From assembly GCA_963770045.1 (NCBI GenBank), contig CAVYOD010000018.1:96727-160726 (forward strand): a stretch of 64,000 bases of DNA, written 5' to 3'. This document shows positions 10,205 through 19,864 of the stretch, one piece after another. Below the pieces are notes generated by a model that was not told the origin of the DNA, made no database searches, and worked only from the letters and a program-made list of their open reading frames with translations. The position numbers and the translations under genes were made by a program. Numbering within the stretch: the first letter of the stretch is position 1; every line of letters begins with the position of its first letter. Source of the stretch: CAVYOD01 sp963770045. GTDB taxonomy: Bacteria > Acidobacteriota > Aminicenantia > Aminicenantales > CAVYOD01.

Positions 10205-10244
10205 GGCACTCACTTGAGACCGGGTGAGTGCCCGCTCTTTTTTT
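10205..10244 (+). terminator. Rho-independent terminator after the TonB receptor
   Basis: A perfect 9-bp stem, GGCACTCAC with GTGAGTGCC, and a 10-nt loop are followed by a run of seven T shortly downstream. Confidence 0.85.
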
Positions 10245-10358
10245 CTCGAATAGCCTCTCTCTGGAACGGAGATAACACCTTTTTATTGATACAACAACAA
10301 GGGCGCGGCCAAATCCAACGGGGGAAAGGGGACCGTTCAAGAAGGAGGGGAGAGCTCT

Positions 10359-11351
10359 CTAATTGAAGAGGGCGATCAGCCCTCCCGTATGCCAGAAAAG
10401 GACATTATCGCGGCGCGAAAACAAGCCCTTCCGGCAATAATCCAAAAGCGCGGCCGCCGTCTTGCTCGTGTAGACAGGATCGAGGAAGATCCCTTCCGAC
10501 CGGGCAAACAAGGAGGTTGCGGCTTCCGCCTCTGGACTGGTCATTCCATAGCCCTTGCCTATGTGGCTATCATCCACCCAGAGCTGATCGGGTGTGAGCG
10601 AATCAGCCAACCCCAGCCTGCTCAGCATCGGATTGGCGGCGCCGATGATCCTTTCCTTGATGCTGGCAGAGGGATCATCGGGGCTTATCCCGGCGATGCG
10701 GAGACGGTCTCGTTTGAAGAGTCTTTTTCCCACTTCCAGCCCGGCCTGAGTCCCGCCTGATGAGCTCCCGATAATGATGACATCGAACTCCAGGCCCAGT
10801 CGGGCTTCTTGGGTCAGGAGTTCTTCAAAGGCTGCGGTCATGCCGAATGATCCGATCTCGTCCGAGGCTCCCAGGGGAATCTGGTAGACGATCTCGCCGC
10901 GGGCCTTGAGGTCGCGGGAGATATCTTCCATCTTCGCTGAACGCTCATCCCTCGTTCCCACGCCCACGATTTCCACACCGAGGAGATTCGTCAGGAACAG
11001 GTTTCCCTTGGGTTGATCGGGGATGTCTCCGCTCAGAATGAGGATGCATTTCAGACCCAACCTCCGGGCCACCATCGCGGTCACCCGGGCGTGATTGGAT
11101 TGGACGGAGCCGATCGTGAGGACGGTCGTGGCCTTTTTCTTGACGACATCGGCCATGACATATTCGAGCTTTCTTATTTTATTGCCTCCGATTAGGAAGC
11201 CGGTCGAATCGTCGCGCTTGATATAGATCTGGGGAGAGCCGGGGAATTCTTTCCGGATTCGGTCGCATCTCTCAACAGGAGTCGAGAAATTGGCGAGACT
11301 CAGCCTCGGAATGCTCTTGTACTTTCTTAAGGGCCCCTGGTCTGTTTTCAA
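10359..11351 (-). CDS. PLP-dependent D-cysteine desulfhydrase / ACC deaminase-family protein
   Basis: Cytoplasmic fold-type II PLP enzyme of the DcyD/AcdS family, which deaminates D-cysteine or 1-aminocyclopropane-1-carboxylate. Visible signatures are YIKRDDSTG, the PLP-lysine region GGNKIRKLEY, SVQSNHAR, the phosphate-binding GSSSGGTQAG and the terminal HTGG. I prefer the TTG start at 11351, which has AAGGAG eight bases upstream; an ATG 22 codons earlier has no ribosome-binding site and encodes an atypical leader. Substrate cannot be fixed by eye; D-cysteine desulfhydrase is the commoner activity in non-plant-associated bacteria. Confidence 0.85.
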   Translation of the reverse strand: MKTDQGPLRKYKSIPRLSLANFSTPVERCDRIRKEFPGSPQIYIKRDDSTGFLIGGNKIRKLEYVMADVVKKKATTVLTIGSVQSNHARVTAMVARRLGLKCILILSGDIPDQPKGNLFLTNLLGVEIVGVGTRDERSAKMEDISRDLKARGEIVYQIPLGASDEIGSFGMTAAFEELLTQEARLGLEFDVIIIGSSSGGTQAGLEVGKRLFKRDRLRIAGISPDDPSASIKERIIGAANPMLSRLGLADSLTPDQLWVDDSHIGKGYGMTSPEAEAATSLFARSEGIFLDPVYTSKTAAALLDYCRKGLFSRRDNVLFWHTGGLIALFN

Positions 11352-11461
11352 AAGCCTATCTCCTTTAGACCTTAAGTCGGAACGAGCTTTATTTATTTGT
11401 ATATTATTATATATCAATTATTTTAATGTCAATAAGAATCTTTGGACGCATTTTATTTCCA

Positions 11462-11486
11462 TTGACTTGGATTCCGAAATCCTTAA
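11462..11486 (+). promoter_or_regulatory. Putative sigma-70-like promoter of the GT87 gene
   Basis: TTGACT, a 16-nt spacer, then TAAGAT lie just upstream of the GTG start at 11498. The match is moderate and the resulting leader would be very short. Confidence 0.35.
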
Positions 11487-11497
11487 GATAGCTAATC

Positions 11498-12656
11498 GTG
11501 CCTCCCCGGAAACGCCTCCCTCTCATCATTTTCCTGGTGTTTCTGGCCACCATCCTTGCTTATTTCGTCTATGACCTAACATCCATCAGGAATGATATGA
11601 CCGATTTTCAGGTTTGCTTTCAGGGGGGACAACGGATCTTGGCGGGAGAAACTCTCTATCGGCCCTCGGACGGCCATTTGCAGAACAAATATTCACCTTT
11701 CTCCGCGGTGTTATTCTCTCTTTTCACCTTTGTTCCCTATGAAACGGCGAAGATTCTCTGGTATTATCTGGAATGGATTTTTCTGGCTGGAGCCTTTTAT
11801 CTTTCGCTTCGACTCCTTCCGGTGCGAAACAAATCGGCGATCTTCCTGATCGGATTTTCTTTGCTCATCCTGGCCAAGTTCATCGGGCGGGAATTCGAGC
11901 TCGGTCAAATCAACACCCTGATCATTTTTCTTTTGGTTTTATCGCTCGGCCGCAGTCTCGCGGGAGACGAGGCAAAGGGCGGACTTGCCTACGGCTTCTC
12001 CCTTTTTTTTAAGCCGTATGCCCTGATTTTTTTACCCTATTTTTTGCTCAAAAAAAAATTCCGGCTGGTCGCCCTCGGGGTCGTGACGCTTCTCTTCGGC
12101 TTATTGCTCCCGGCCGCCTTTTATGGTTTCCGCGGGAATCTCATGGTGCTTAAAGAATGGGTGAGCACGTTATCCAACTCGACGCCGGCCCTGCTCACGG
12201 CCGGAGACAACGCCTCTCTCTACGCCTTTATCCTCAAGCACATAAACGCAGGATCCAGAACACTGGCCGATCTCTTGATCCTTCTGGTCGTTTTTTTCTT
12301 GGTCTATATTTTTCTGAAAATGATCAAGACGGGGGGGCGAGGTCGACCTCGCCCGGCCTGAGGTCCTGGAAGGGTCTTTTCTCTTTATCCTGATCCCGGT
12401 TCTTTCCCCTCTGGGTTGGTACTACAATTATCTCTACGCGGTCCCCGCCATCATGCTCCTTCTCAATTCCCTCGATCGCTTCAAGCCTGTCTGGAAGTAT
12501 ATCTTGATCGCCGATTTTCTCGTCATCGGGGGAAGCCTGAGAGAGGTCCTGGGCAAGACGCTTTTCCGTTTTTATACCCACCAGTCTCTGGTGGTTATCA
12601 ATTTTCTGGTGTTGCTTTTTTTCCTTTTTTATGGCCGGGCCAAGAAATACTTCTGA
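11498..12656 (+). CDS. GT87-family (DUF2029) polyprenol-phosphate mannosyltransferase-like membrane protein, frameshifted
   Basis: Multi-pass membrane glycosyltransferase of the GT-C type, about 385 residues when reconstructed. About nine hydrophobic segments are visible. Typical GT87 features are the early acidic loop with DFQVCFQGG, the NKYSPF segment and the late SPLGWYYNYL motif. The frame breaks in a run of seven G at 12330-12336: removing one G restores continuous coding through the SPLGWYYNYL region to a stop at 12656. GTG 11498 is the best available start, with a weak ribosome-binding site. It is convergent with the S46 peptidase. Confidence 0.75.
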
Positions 12657-12678
12657 AAACGCCTGCCCGGAGAGAGTT

Positions 12679-14754
12679 TCACTTTTTCCCCAGGATTTCA
12701 TCGACCAGAGGCCCGGCATCATACACTTTTCGCAGGGCTTCGATGATGCCGAGTCCGTGGACCATCACCGAGCGCGAAGTCTCGTCCTCATAGACGAACC
12801 GGGTGGGAAGCGATTGGATGTTTCCGTCAAAGAGAACACCCACAAATTCGCCCTTTCGGTTGACCAGCGGAGAGCCGGAGTTGCCTCCGATCGAGTCGCA
12901 GGTCGCGACGAAGTTCAGCGGGGCGCCGAGGCTCAAGGTCCCTCGTTTGGCGATAAAGCTGGGAGGCAGCTCATAGGGCGGCTTGTCCCCGAACTTCTTG
13001 GAGCGATCATACAACCCGGCAAAGGTCGTTTCGTAGGGAATCTTCCTGCCGTTTTCGGTGTAACTCTTGACGACGCCGAAGCTCAACCTCAGAGTGCCGG
13101 TGGCATCAGGCGCTATCGAAGTCCCCCTGAGCTTGAACATCGCCTGGGCGATCAAAGCGCCGTTCTTGTTTTCGACGGCCTCGACTTCCTTCTCGTAGCG
13201 CGACCGTAGGCCCCGCGAGACCGGATCCACCAAAAGGGCCAGTTTGATCATCGGGTCTTCCGAGAGATAAACCGCTTCGATCCCGCCTTCAATAAACTCT
13301 TTTCTGACTTCCAGGCTTTTGAGCTTGGTGCCCGAGATGAGCATCCCGGCCACGTCTTCTGCCCGCCGGTCGCCCAGCAGCCATTTGATCTCCTGGTAAC
13401 CGGCCAGCTCTTCCTGAAATTGCTTCAGGGAATCAGTCAATTTGTAGATTTCGAATTCGTCATAGATCGGAGAGGGGGAGAGAAGAGAACGCTGGACCGA
13501 AGCCAGATTGGAATCCCGGAATTCCCTCAGCCGCTCGGAGTTGGGCTTGCCTTTTTCCTGGGCCAGCCGGACGAGCGACCGGGCGATCCCAAAATAGACG
13601 GTATTGAACGCCTGCCCTCTTTCAAAACAGGCCAAAGGCTTGAAGAAATCCGAAAGCCTTTTCTGGGCTTCGGCGATTTCATCCCAGGCTTGGCCATGGA
13701 TTTTTTGAAGATCCGGGTTCTTGGAAATAGTCTCGCGCAGCTCCTTCTCTTCAGCGGCTTTCTTGGCCATGAGCTTCGAGTCCAAGAGCCCTGATTGATA
13801 GCCGGTTGTCGCCTTCAGGCTGTTTTCGATCCCGAAGAGGTTCCGCAGAGCAATCCTCGTCTCCTCGGCGCCCCGGCTGGAGTACTCATGGAGAAGAGCC
13901 TGGCGGCGTTTGTAGTTGGCGAGGGTGAATGGATAGCTCACGTCTCGCAGGAACTCGAGCTGAGAATAGGTCAAAAGTCTCCCCGTGCTCCCCGGGTTTC
14001 CGGAACAGAAGACCAGATCGCCCTCCCGGAGCGGCTTGGTGCTCCATTTGAGGTAGTGCGGGGTGACTCCAGGCTTGCCGTTCTCATAAACCCGGAAAAG
14101 GGAGATATCCAAGTCGTATCTCGGATAGGTGAAGTTATCCGGATCGCCTCCGAAAAAGGCGATGGCATATTCAGAGGCAAAAACAAGCCTGACGTCGGTA
14201 TAGACCTTATATTGATAGAGATGGTACATCCCGCCCGAGAAGAGGTTGACCACGGCGCATTTGAGGCCGGTCTTATCCGAACAGTCCTTCTCCAGAAGGG
14301 CGATGATCTTTTCCCTCGCCTCTGCCGCTTCGGCCGGGCTGGTGCCTTGCTTCTCCGCCCCCAGAACTTGAGGCGTGACATCCTCGATCTGTTCAAGGAC
14401 CCACAATTCGACGCCGGGACATTTGAGCTCTTCTGACCTGGAGCGTGCGTAAAACCCCGTCTTCATCAGGTCTCTCTCTTTGGTGCTGAGGTTCTGGATG
14501 AGCCCCTGGCCGACATGGTGATTTGTCAAAACGAGTCCTTCGGCGGAGACAAAAGAAGCCGAGGCGCCGCCGAAGCGGACCGAGGAAAGCCGGAGATGGC
14601 TCAGCCATTCGGGTGTCGCCTCAAAATTGTACTTGGACTTGAGCCATTTTGAGGGAGGAGCATTGTACAACCACATTCCCTCGTCTGCAGACAGGGGAGC
14701 AAACAGCGCCAAGACAAGAACAACCAGGCAGGCCTTGGAAAAGAACTTTTTCAT
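12679..14754 (-). CDS. Peptidase S46 family dipeptidyl-peptidase (DPP7/DPP11-like)
   Basis: Exported serine exopeptidase that removes dipeptides from oligopeptides, typical of periplasmic peptide catabolism. It has 691 residues with a clear signal peptide (MKKFFSKACLVVLVLALFAPLSA). The trypsin-like catalytic His lies in LTNHH (near residue 78) and the Ser in GGNSGSP (near residue 623), followed by the family motif FDGN. The start at 14754 follows AAAGGAG. With the S9 peptidase and the M19 dipeptidase it points to proteolytic nutrition. P1 specificity is not resolved here. Confidence 0.93.
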   Translation of the reverse strand: MKKFFSKACLVVLVLALFAPLSADEGMWLYNAPPSKWLKSKYNFEATPEWLSHLRLSSVRFGGASASFVSAEGLVLTNHHVGQGLIQNLSTKERDLMKTGFYARSRSEELKCPGVELWVLEQIEDVTPQVLGAEKQGTSPAEAAEAREKIIALLEKDCSDKTGLKCAVVNLFSGGMYHLYQYKVYTDVRLVFASEYAIAFFGGDPDNFTYPRYDLDISLFRVYENGKPGVTPHYLKWSTKPLREGDLVFCSGNPGSTGRLLTYSQLEFLRDVSYPFTLANYKRRQALLHEYSSRGAEETRIALRNLFGIENSLKATTGYQSGLLDSKLMAKKAAEEKELRETISKNPDLQKIHGQAWDEIAEAQKRLSDFFKPLACFERGQAFNTVYFGIARSLVRLAQEKGKPNSERLREFRDSNLASVQRSLLSPSPIYDEFEIYKLTDSLKQFQEELAGYQEIKWLLGDRRAEDVAGMLISGTKLKSLEVRKEFIEGGIEAVYLSEDPMIKLALLVDPVSRGLRSRYEKEVEAVENKNGALIAQAMFKLRGTSIAPDATGTLRLSFGVVKSYTENGRKIPYETTFAGLYDRSKKFGDKPPYELPPSFIAKRGTLSLGAPLNFVATCDSIGGNSGSPLVNRKGEFVGVLFDGNIQSLPTRFVYEDETSRSVMVHGLGIIEALRKVYDAGPLVDEILGKK

Positions 14755-14841
14755 CGAATCTCCTTTCAGACCTCTGATATTGATTCATCCATCTTAGGTT
14801 GGTTTTTGCTGAAATGCAATAACAGTCTCCAAGTCAAGACT

Positions 14842-14868
14842 GGTGAGCGGCTGAGCCGTGAGCCGACC
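14842..14868. repeat. Heptamer-period repeat array
   Basis: About four units of the GTGAGCG/CTGAGCC/GTGAGCC type with a 7-nt period, in the divergent S46-feoA intergenic region. Confidence 0.65.
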
Positions 14869-14913
14869 TCCACAATATACTGCGCCTGATCGTCATCCCG
14901 TCGATCATCGCCT

Positions 14914-14948
14914 AGTAATATTATCGGATTACTGTTATTATAGAATAA
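14914..14948 (+). promoter_or_regulatory. Tandem palindromes upstream of feoA (candidate metal-regulator operator)
   Basis: AGTAAT-N8-ATTACT (14914-14933) is followed immediately by TTATT-ATAG-AATAA (14935-14948), AT-rich dyads just before the feoA start. Position and composition would suit a Fur- or DtxR-type repressor site, but the match to either consensus is not close. Confidence 0.4.
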
Positions 14949-14962
14949 TCATGGTTATTGCC

Positions 14963-15259
14963 ATGAATGAATCAAAAGAGGTATGCTGTGAGGCCATGGA
15001 CGCGAAAAAAGAGGCCTTAACCCTGATCGAAGCCCCCCGCGATACACCTCTCAGGATCAAGGCTATCCTGGGAGGGGAGGGGATACGGCGGCGGCTTTTC
15101 TGCCTCGGCTTCCACATCCACGACCTGATCGAACTGGACTCCGAGGCCATCCTCAGGGGCCCGGTCCTGGTTAAGAACTTAACCGCCGACACGACCGTCG
15201 CCCTGGGCAGGGGGATTGCTCAAAAGATCGTGGTTGAACTCGCCCATGAGCAGAGATAG
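14963..15259 (+). CDS. feoA: Ferrous iron transport protein A (FeoA-like)
   Basis: Small SH3-like cytoplasmic protein (about 98 residues) that assists FeoB. The FeoA pattern LGFHIHDLIEL.. plus LRGPVLVKN and VALGRGIAQKIVVE is present, with an N-terminal extension containing VCC. Several closely spaced start codons are possible (14951, 14963 and 14995); none has a strong ribosome-binding site, so the N-terminus is uncertain. It overlaps feoB by 14 bp. Confidence 0.82.
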   Translation: MNESKEVCCEAMDAKKEALTLIEAPRDTPLRIKAILGGEGIRRRLFCLGFHIHDLIELDSEAILRGPVLVKNLTADTTVALGRGIAQKIVVELAHEQR

Positions 15260-17177
15260 AAAACCGGTCGTGGTTTTTGTCGGACAGCCCAATTCAGGGA
15301 AGAGCACTCTTTTCAATTCGATCGCCGGGCTCAAAGCCGAGACCTCAAATTTCCCCGGCACGAGCGTCAAGCACACCCACTCCGAGGTCAACATCGAAGG
15401 CCGGCTCCTGAAGGTCATCGACCTCCCGGGCACCTACTCCCTCTGCCCCGCCGACCCGGCCGAAAAAGTGGCTCTGACCCATCTGTTCCAGGAGAAGCCG
15501 GACCTCGTGGTCAACGTGGTCGATGCCTCGATCCTGGGGCGAAGCCTGGAGCTGACCCTTGAGCTCATCGAGCTCGGGCTTCCGATGATCGTGGCCCTGA
15601 ACATGATCGACCTGGCCGAGAAGAAAGGGATTAAAATCGACGTCCCGGGCCTGGCCAAGCTTCTCGGCGTCCCGGTCGTGGCCGTGATCGCTTCGCGCGG
15701 CATCGGGGTCAAGGAACTGCTCGACCAGGTCTTTATGACATTCGACCGGGGGCAATCCATTCAACCGCCCCGCTGGTCCAAGGACGTGGAAGACAAGATT
15801 GAAGAGCTCGAGCGCCTTCTCCCTCTGGATTACCCCGTCGTCGCCAACAAAAGGTTCACTGCGATCAAGATGATCGAAGCCGACAAGCTGTTCTGCAACG
15901 AGATCCTGAAGGAGCTGGATCCCGTTTTGAAACGCCATCTCGACCGCATCAGGGGGGAGATCGAAAGCGACCGGAACGCGCCGGCCTACGAGGTCGTCTC
16001 CGCGGAGAGGCACCACCTAGCCCTCAAGGTCGCGGAGGGAAGCAGCCGCGTTTTTCGGGGGAAGCGGGTGAGCTGGGACAAGAGGGTCGACGATATCATT
16101 ATGCACCCGTTCCTGGGTTATCTGATTTTGCTGGCTGTCCTCATGGCCTTTTTCTTTCTCATCTTCAAAATCGGAAGCCCTCTAGAGACTCTGCTTCTCA
16201 GACCTCTGGGTTCGTTCCGGGACTACCTGGCGTCGATCCTTGGTTCAGGTCTTCTTTTCCATCTGGCCGACGGACTGATTCAGGGGATTGCGGGGGGCTT
16301 CGCCATCGTATTGCCCTATTTTATTCCGCTTCTTTTATTCATGGCTTTTTTAGAGGATCTTGGCTATCTGGCGCGAGCCGGGTTCCTGCTCGACGCCTTC
16401 ATGCACCGGATCGGCCTGCACGGCAAGTCCGTATCGCCGTTTATCCTCGGTTTCGGCTGCAACGTCCCCGCCATCGTCTCAACGCGCATCCTTGAGTCGC
16501 GCCGGGACCGGATCATCACATCCCTCTTGATCCCGTTTATCCCCTGCTCTGCCCGGACGACCATCATCCTGGCGCTGGTCGCATTTTATCTTGGCCCCTG
16601 GGCGGCGCTCGCCTTTTATGTGTTTAATATTTTGTTGGTTGCTTTATTGGGGCGCCTCATCACCCTGTTCGCCAAAACGCCCTCTCCCGGGCTGATCCTG
16701 GAGATCCCTTCCCTAAAGCTCCCTTCGCTGCGGAGTATAATCCAAAAAACCTATTTCCAACTCAAATCTTTTTTGAATTTTGCCTGGCCACTTCTCATCG
16801 TCGGCAGCGTCGTCCTCAGCCTGCTCCAATTTTTTCACCTGGACCGGCCGATCAACACGGTCCTCTCGCCCCTGGTCGTGGCGGGGCTGGGACTGCCGAA
16901 GGGTTTGGGGGTGACGCTCGTCTTCGGGTTCTTGAGAAAAGAGCTTTCTTTGATCATGATGCTTCAAGCCTTGGGAGTGAGCTATTCCACTCTTCTTACG
17001 GCGGTCACCAAACATCAGCTTCTCGTGTTCACGGTGTTCGTCAGCTTTTTCATCCCTTGCCTGTCGACCTTCGCCATCCTCTGGAAAGAAGTCGGGAAGA
17101 AGGTCGCCTTTCTTTCCGCGGGGTTGAGCATCGCCGTGGCGATCATCCTCGGCTGGCTGATCAAGATCATAGTCTGA
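15246..17177 (+). CDS. feoB: Ferrous iron transport GTPase/permease FeoB
   Basis: Inner-membrane Fe2+ uptake protein with an N-terminal G domain. G1 is GQPNSGKST (near residue 13), followed by DLPGTYSL (G3) and NMID (G4). A helical spacer follows, then about ten membrane segments with the conserved FGCNVPAI gate and a second gate around PCLSTFAIL. The length of 643 residues is on the short side for the family, which fits a FeoB without a C-terminal FeoC-like extension. The start at ATG 15246 overlaps the end of feoA; the alternative start 10 codons upstream lies deeper inside feoA. Confidence 0.96.
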   Translation: MSRDRKPVVVFVGQPNSGKSTLFNSIAGLKAETSNFPGTSVKHTHSEVNIEGRLLKVIDLPGTYSLCPADPAEKVALTHLFQEKPDLVVNVVDASILGRSLELTLELIELGLPMIVALNMIDLAEKKGIKIDVPGLAKLLGVPVVAVIASRGIGVKELLDQVFMTFDRGQSIQPPRWSKDVEDKIEELERLLPLDYPVVANKRFTAIKMIEADKLFCNEILKELDPVLKRHLDRIRGEIESDRNAPAYEVVSAERHHLALKVAEGSSRVFRGKRVSWDKRVDDIIMHPFLGYLILLAVLMAFFFLIFKIGSPLETLLLRPLGSFRDYLASILGSGLLFHLADGLIQGIAGGFAIVLPYFIPLLLFMAFLEDLGYLARAGFLLDAFMHRIGLHGKSVSPFILGFGCNVPAIVSTRILESRRDRIITSLLIPFIPCSARTTIILALVAFYLGPWAALAFYVFNILLVALLGRLITLFAKTPSPGLILEIPSLKLPSLRSIIQKTYFQLKSFLNFAWPLLIVGSVVLSLLQFFHLDRPINTVLSPLVVAGLGLPKGLGVTLVFGFLRKELSLIMMLQALGVSYSTLLTAVTKHQLLVFTVFVSFFIPCLSTFAILWKEVGKKVAFLSAGLSIAVAIILGWLIKIIV

Positions 17178-17203
17178 GTGAGCACGGAGCGGTGAGCAGT
17201 GAT
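17176..17203. repeat. Heptamer-period repeat array overlapping the feoB stop
   Basis: GAGTGAGCACGGAGCGGTGA and the bases after it follow a 7-nt period. The feoB stop codon is part of the first unit. Confidence 0.6.
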
Positions 17204-17494
17204 TTGATAACGGAACGACGCCCCCCAGTCTTCCACCGATTCTGTGTATAACCCTGTTGAAAAGTGAAGGAATTCGGCTTTAATAGATTGACCTGCATCG
17301 ACTTCCAGCACATTGCACATGTTTCGGGGCTTCACGGCTCGCAGCTCAATCTTTTTTGACGAGCCGCCGAGATAAGCGATCAAGACGGTTTTTTTGTCGT
17401 CACCGGCTGGGCATCCGAACTCCGTCGACCGTCGGAATCCATTTTAGCGGAAAGCGATAAGCGTCTGTGGGCAATTTCGGGAACTACTAAAAAG
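17204..17494. other. Intergenic region with possible minus-strand gene fragment
   Basis: No convincing intact gene. On the minus strand, starting at ATG 17442 and allowing one A-run indel near 17390, a reading frame of about 80 codons (TVLIAYLGGSSKK, then LRAVKPRNMCNV) runs toward feoB; it matches no family I recognise. A single DnaA-box-like TGTGTATAA occurs near 17244 but has no companions. Confidence 0.3.
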
Positions 17495-17523
17495 TTTCAT
17501 AAAGCTCGAAGATTCGATATAAT
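17495..17523 (+). promoter_or_regulatory. Promoter of the ATP-grasp/aminotransferase cluster
   Basis: A perfect TATAAT -10 (17518-17523) sits 17 nt after a weak TTTCAT -35. It would start transcription near 17530 and leave a leader of about 150 nt before the first gene. Confidence 0.55.
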
Positions 17524-17529
17524 ATTATA

Positions 17530-17682
17530 AATAGCAAGTGTTGGCGAGGACAGATAGGTCGGCCGCAATCGACGGTTCAGGGGTGACGGATCCCAACCCC
17601 CGGACAGGCGAGCCCCGTAGTTGTCCGGGAGATCTCTTCTGGGGCCGTGGATTCTGAGCTCGAGGGCAAGAGGTTAGAAGCC
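17530..17682 (+). ncRNA. Structured 5' leader, possible cis-regulatory RNA
   Basis: Consecutive short hairpins can be drawn: GTCG/CGAC around 17560, GGGGT (17580-17584) with ACCCC (17596-17600), and CGGACA (17601-17606) with TGTCCG (17622-17627). The length and position are riboswitch-like, but it does not fit the consensus of TPP, SAM, cobalamin, glycine, ykkC, c-di-GMP or fluoride classes that I can recall. It could also be unstructured leader with chance stems. Confidence 0.35.
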
Positions 17683-18523
17683 ATGAGAATGAAATTCGCC
17701 GGCATCCGAAGGAAAACAGAGTTTTCTCCCAATCATGTCGAAAACGATCTCTCGATCATCAACCTGACCTCCGAGAATTTGAAGAGGCTCGGGGCTGAGA
17801 TCGCAATGTACGATGAAGGCGAAATCACTCCCGACTCGATCAAAGAAGACCTCGTGTTCTCGATGGTTCAGGGGCCCGTGGGGACGTCCGTCCTGAAGAG
17901 ATTTTCTCAGGGGCGGCGTGTGCTCATCATCAACTCACCCGAAAGCGTTTCAAATTGCTACCGGACCAACATGGTCAAGCTGTTGCCTCGGGAACGGGAT
18001 TCCGTTTCCCCGAAGTGAGATCATAAAAACGTCGCCGGCAGGTCCCAGTGGCTCGATATTCGACGGATTCGGGGGAAAAAAGCTCTGGCTTAAAAGAGGC
18101 GACGTCCATGCGGTCCACCGGGAGGACGTGAGTCTGGTCTACAGCTCGGATGAGGTCCGGTCTCTGTTGGGGGAGTTCAATCAGCGAGGGATCAAATCGG
18201 CGATTCTTCAGGAGCATCTGGACGGAGATACTGTGAAGTTCTACTCCGTCCGGGGTTCTGATTTTTTCCATTGGTATTATCTGAATGGAGTCAACCGGAC
18301 TCCCTTTAGCTTGGAGCGCCTCAAAGAGCTGGCCCGGCTGTCTGCGGACATCCTCGGGCTCTTTGTTTTCGGAGGAGACGCCATCATCGCGCCCAACGGC
18401 ACGATCACAATCTTTGATATCAACGACTGGCCGAGCTTTGCCCCGATCCGTGACCGCGCCAGTCAGGAAATAGCGAATCTTATATTCAAGAAAGCGGAGG
18501 ACTTTTATGACGGGAGAAGCTGA
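17683..18523 (+). CDS. ATP-grasp family ligase (RimK-like), frameshifted
   Basis: First gene of the candidate headgroup cluster, about 280 residues when reconstructed. The N-terminal part has PESVSNCYRTNM, a pre-ATP-grasp feature. After a one-base frame change near 17990 the ATP-grasp core follows: LWLKRGD (ATP-binding Lys), AILQEHLDGDTVKFYSVRG and the metal-binding IFDINDWPSF near the C-terminus (the D-x-N of the family). Such enzymes form amide or other acyl-phosphate-derived bonds. ATG 17683 has AGAGG nine bases upstream. It overlaps the next gene by 17 bp, indicating translational coupling. Substrate is unknown. Confidence 0.7.
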
Positions 18524-19864
18524 GAGCAAAGAGGCACTTGTCCGCACCGAGATCCCCGGCCGGGAATCAACGGGATGGTTTGAAGTTGAACAGAAATACA
18601 TGTCGCCGGGAGTGCAAACGATATCGTCGCTTATCGAAAATAGCTTTTGAGAAGGGACAGGGCTGCATCCTCGAAGACGTCGATGGGAACCGCTTTATCG
18701 ATTTTTTTGCCGGCGTCGGGGTGGCCAGCCTCGGGTACAATCATCCCCGCTATGTCCGGGCCCTCCAGGAACAGGTGGCCAAGGTCCACGTCGGGAGCTT
18801 TACCTCTAAGGTCAGAGCCGAGCTGACCAAGCTTCTCGCCGAGATCGCCGTCGGTGACCTTCGCCGGCCCCAGTACTTCAGCAGCGGCGCCGAGGCGGTT
18901 GAGGCGGCCTTCAGACTGGCAAAATCCTACACCAAGAAAAGTGAGTTTCTGGGCTTCTGGGGAGGTTTCCACGGCAAGACCCTCGGAGTGCTGGGGCTGC
19001 TGGGCGATGAATTCAAGCACGATCTGGGTCCTCTGCCTCCGGGCATCTACCTGACGCCTTATGCCAATTGCCGTCACTGCATCCTAAACCAGAGGTTATC
19101 CCGGATGCGACTTCGCCTGCGTGGATTTCATCAAAAAAAAGATCAAACTCGAAACGACAAATAACGTCGCGGCGATCATCGTTGAGGCGATTCAAGGGAC
19201 GGCCGGGAACGTCGTTCCCCCGGAAGGATATCTGATGAGATTAGGGAGTCTGGCTCATGAGATGGGCGCCCTGCTCATCGTCGATGAGATGATCACCGGT
19301 TTCGGAAGGACCGGCAAGATGTTCGCTTGCCAGCACGAGGATATCGTGCCCGACATCATCACCATCGGCAAGGGATTTGGCGGGGGCTATCCGATCACCG
19401 GAGTCATGTCAAGGGACGAGATCGTGTTTTCCAAGCCGTTCGGAAACCCCAGCGGGAGCTCCTCGAGCTACGGGGGGAATCCTCTCGCCTCAGCGGCGGC
19501 CTATGCGACTGTCCGGACCATCCTGGATGAGGATCTTGTTCAAAACTCGGCCCGCGTCGGAAGTTTCATGCTCGAACGGCTCTCCAAGTTCAAAGAGAGA
19601 TTTTCCTTTGTGGGCGATGTCAGAGGCAAGGGCCTGATGATCGGAATGGAGCTCGTCAAGGGCGCCGGCTCCAAAGAGAAGCTCGACAAAGTCTATACCA
19701 GAATGATTTTTCAGGAGTGTCTCAAGCGGGGACTTCTGATCATGGGATACAACCCGGATATCCGAATCAACCCCCCCTTGATCATCTCCAGGGAAACCGC
19801 CGAGGAAGGAATAGCGATCATGGAGAGCGCGTTTTCCGATGTCGCGGATAGAATCAACCTTTAA
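18507..19864 (+). CDS. Class III PLP aminotransferase, frameshifted
   Basis: Transfers an amino group to a carbonyl substrate. Reconstructed from ATG 18507: the N-terminus reads EVEQKYMSPGVQTIS, then one frame change near 18640 leads to AFEKGQGCILEDVDGNRFIDF; a second near 19095 lies before FACVDFIKKK. The core then runs intact: VEAIQGTAGNVVPP, the cofactor-binding LIVDEMITGFGRTGK, PLP-lysine in TIGKGFGGGYP, and RINPPLIIS at the C-terminus. It resembles 4-aminobutyrate or acetylornithine-type enzymes (about 450 residues). Overlaps with both neighbours place it in one translationally coupled operon. Confidence 0.8.

Noticed and set aside
17240..17260. Replication origin (DnaA box)
   Set aside because: Only one TGTGTATAA-like box is present. 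There are no clustered boxes, AT-rich unwinding element, dnaA or dnaN nearby.
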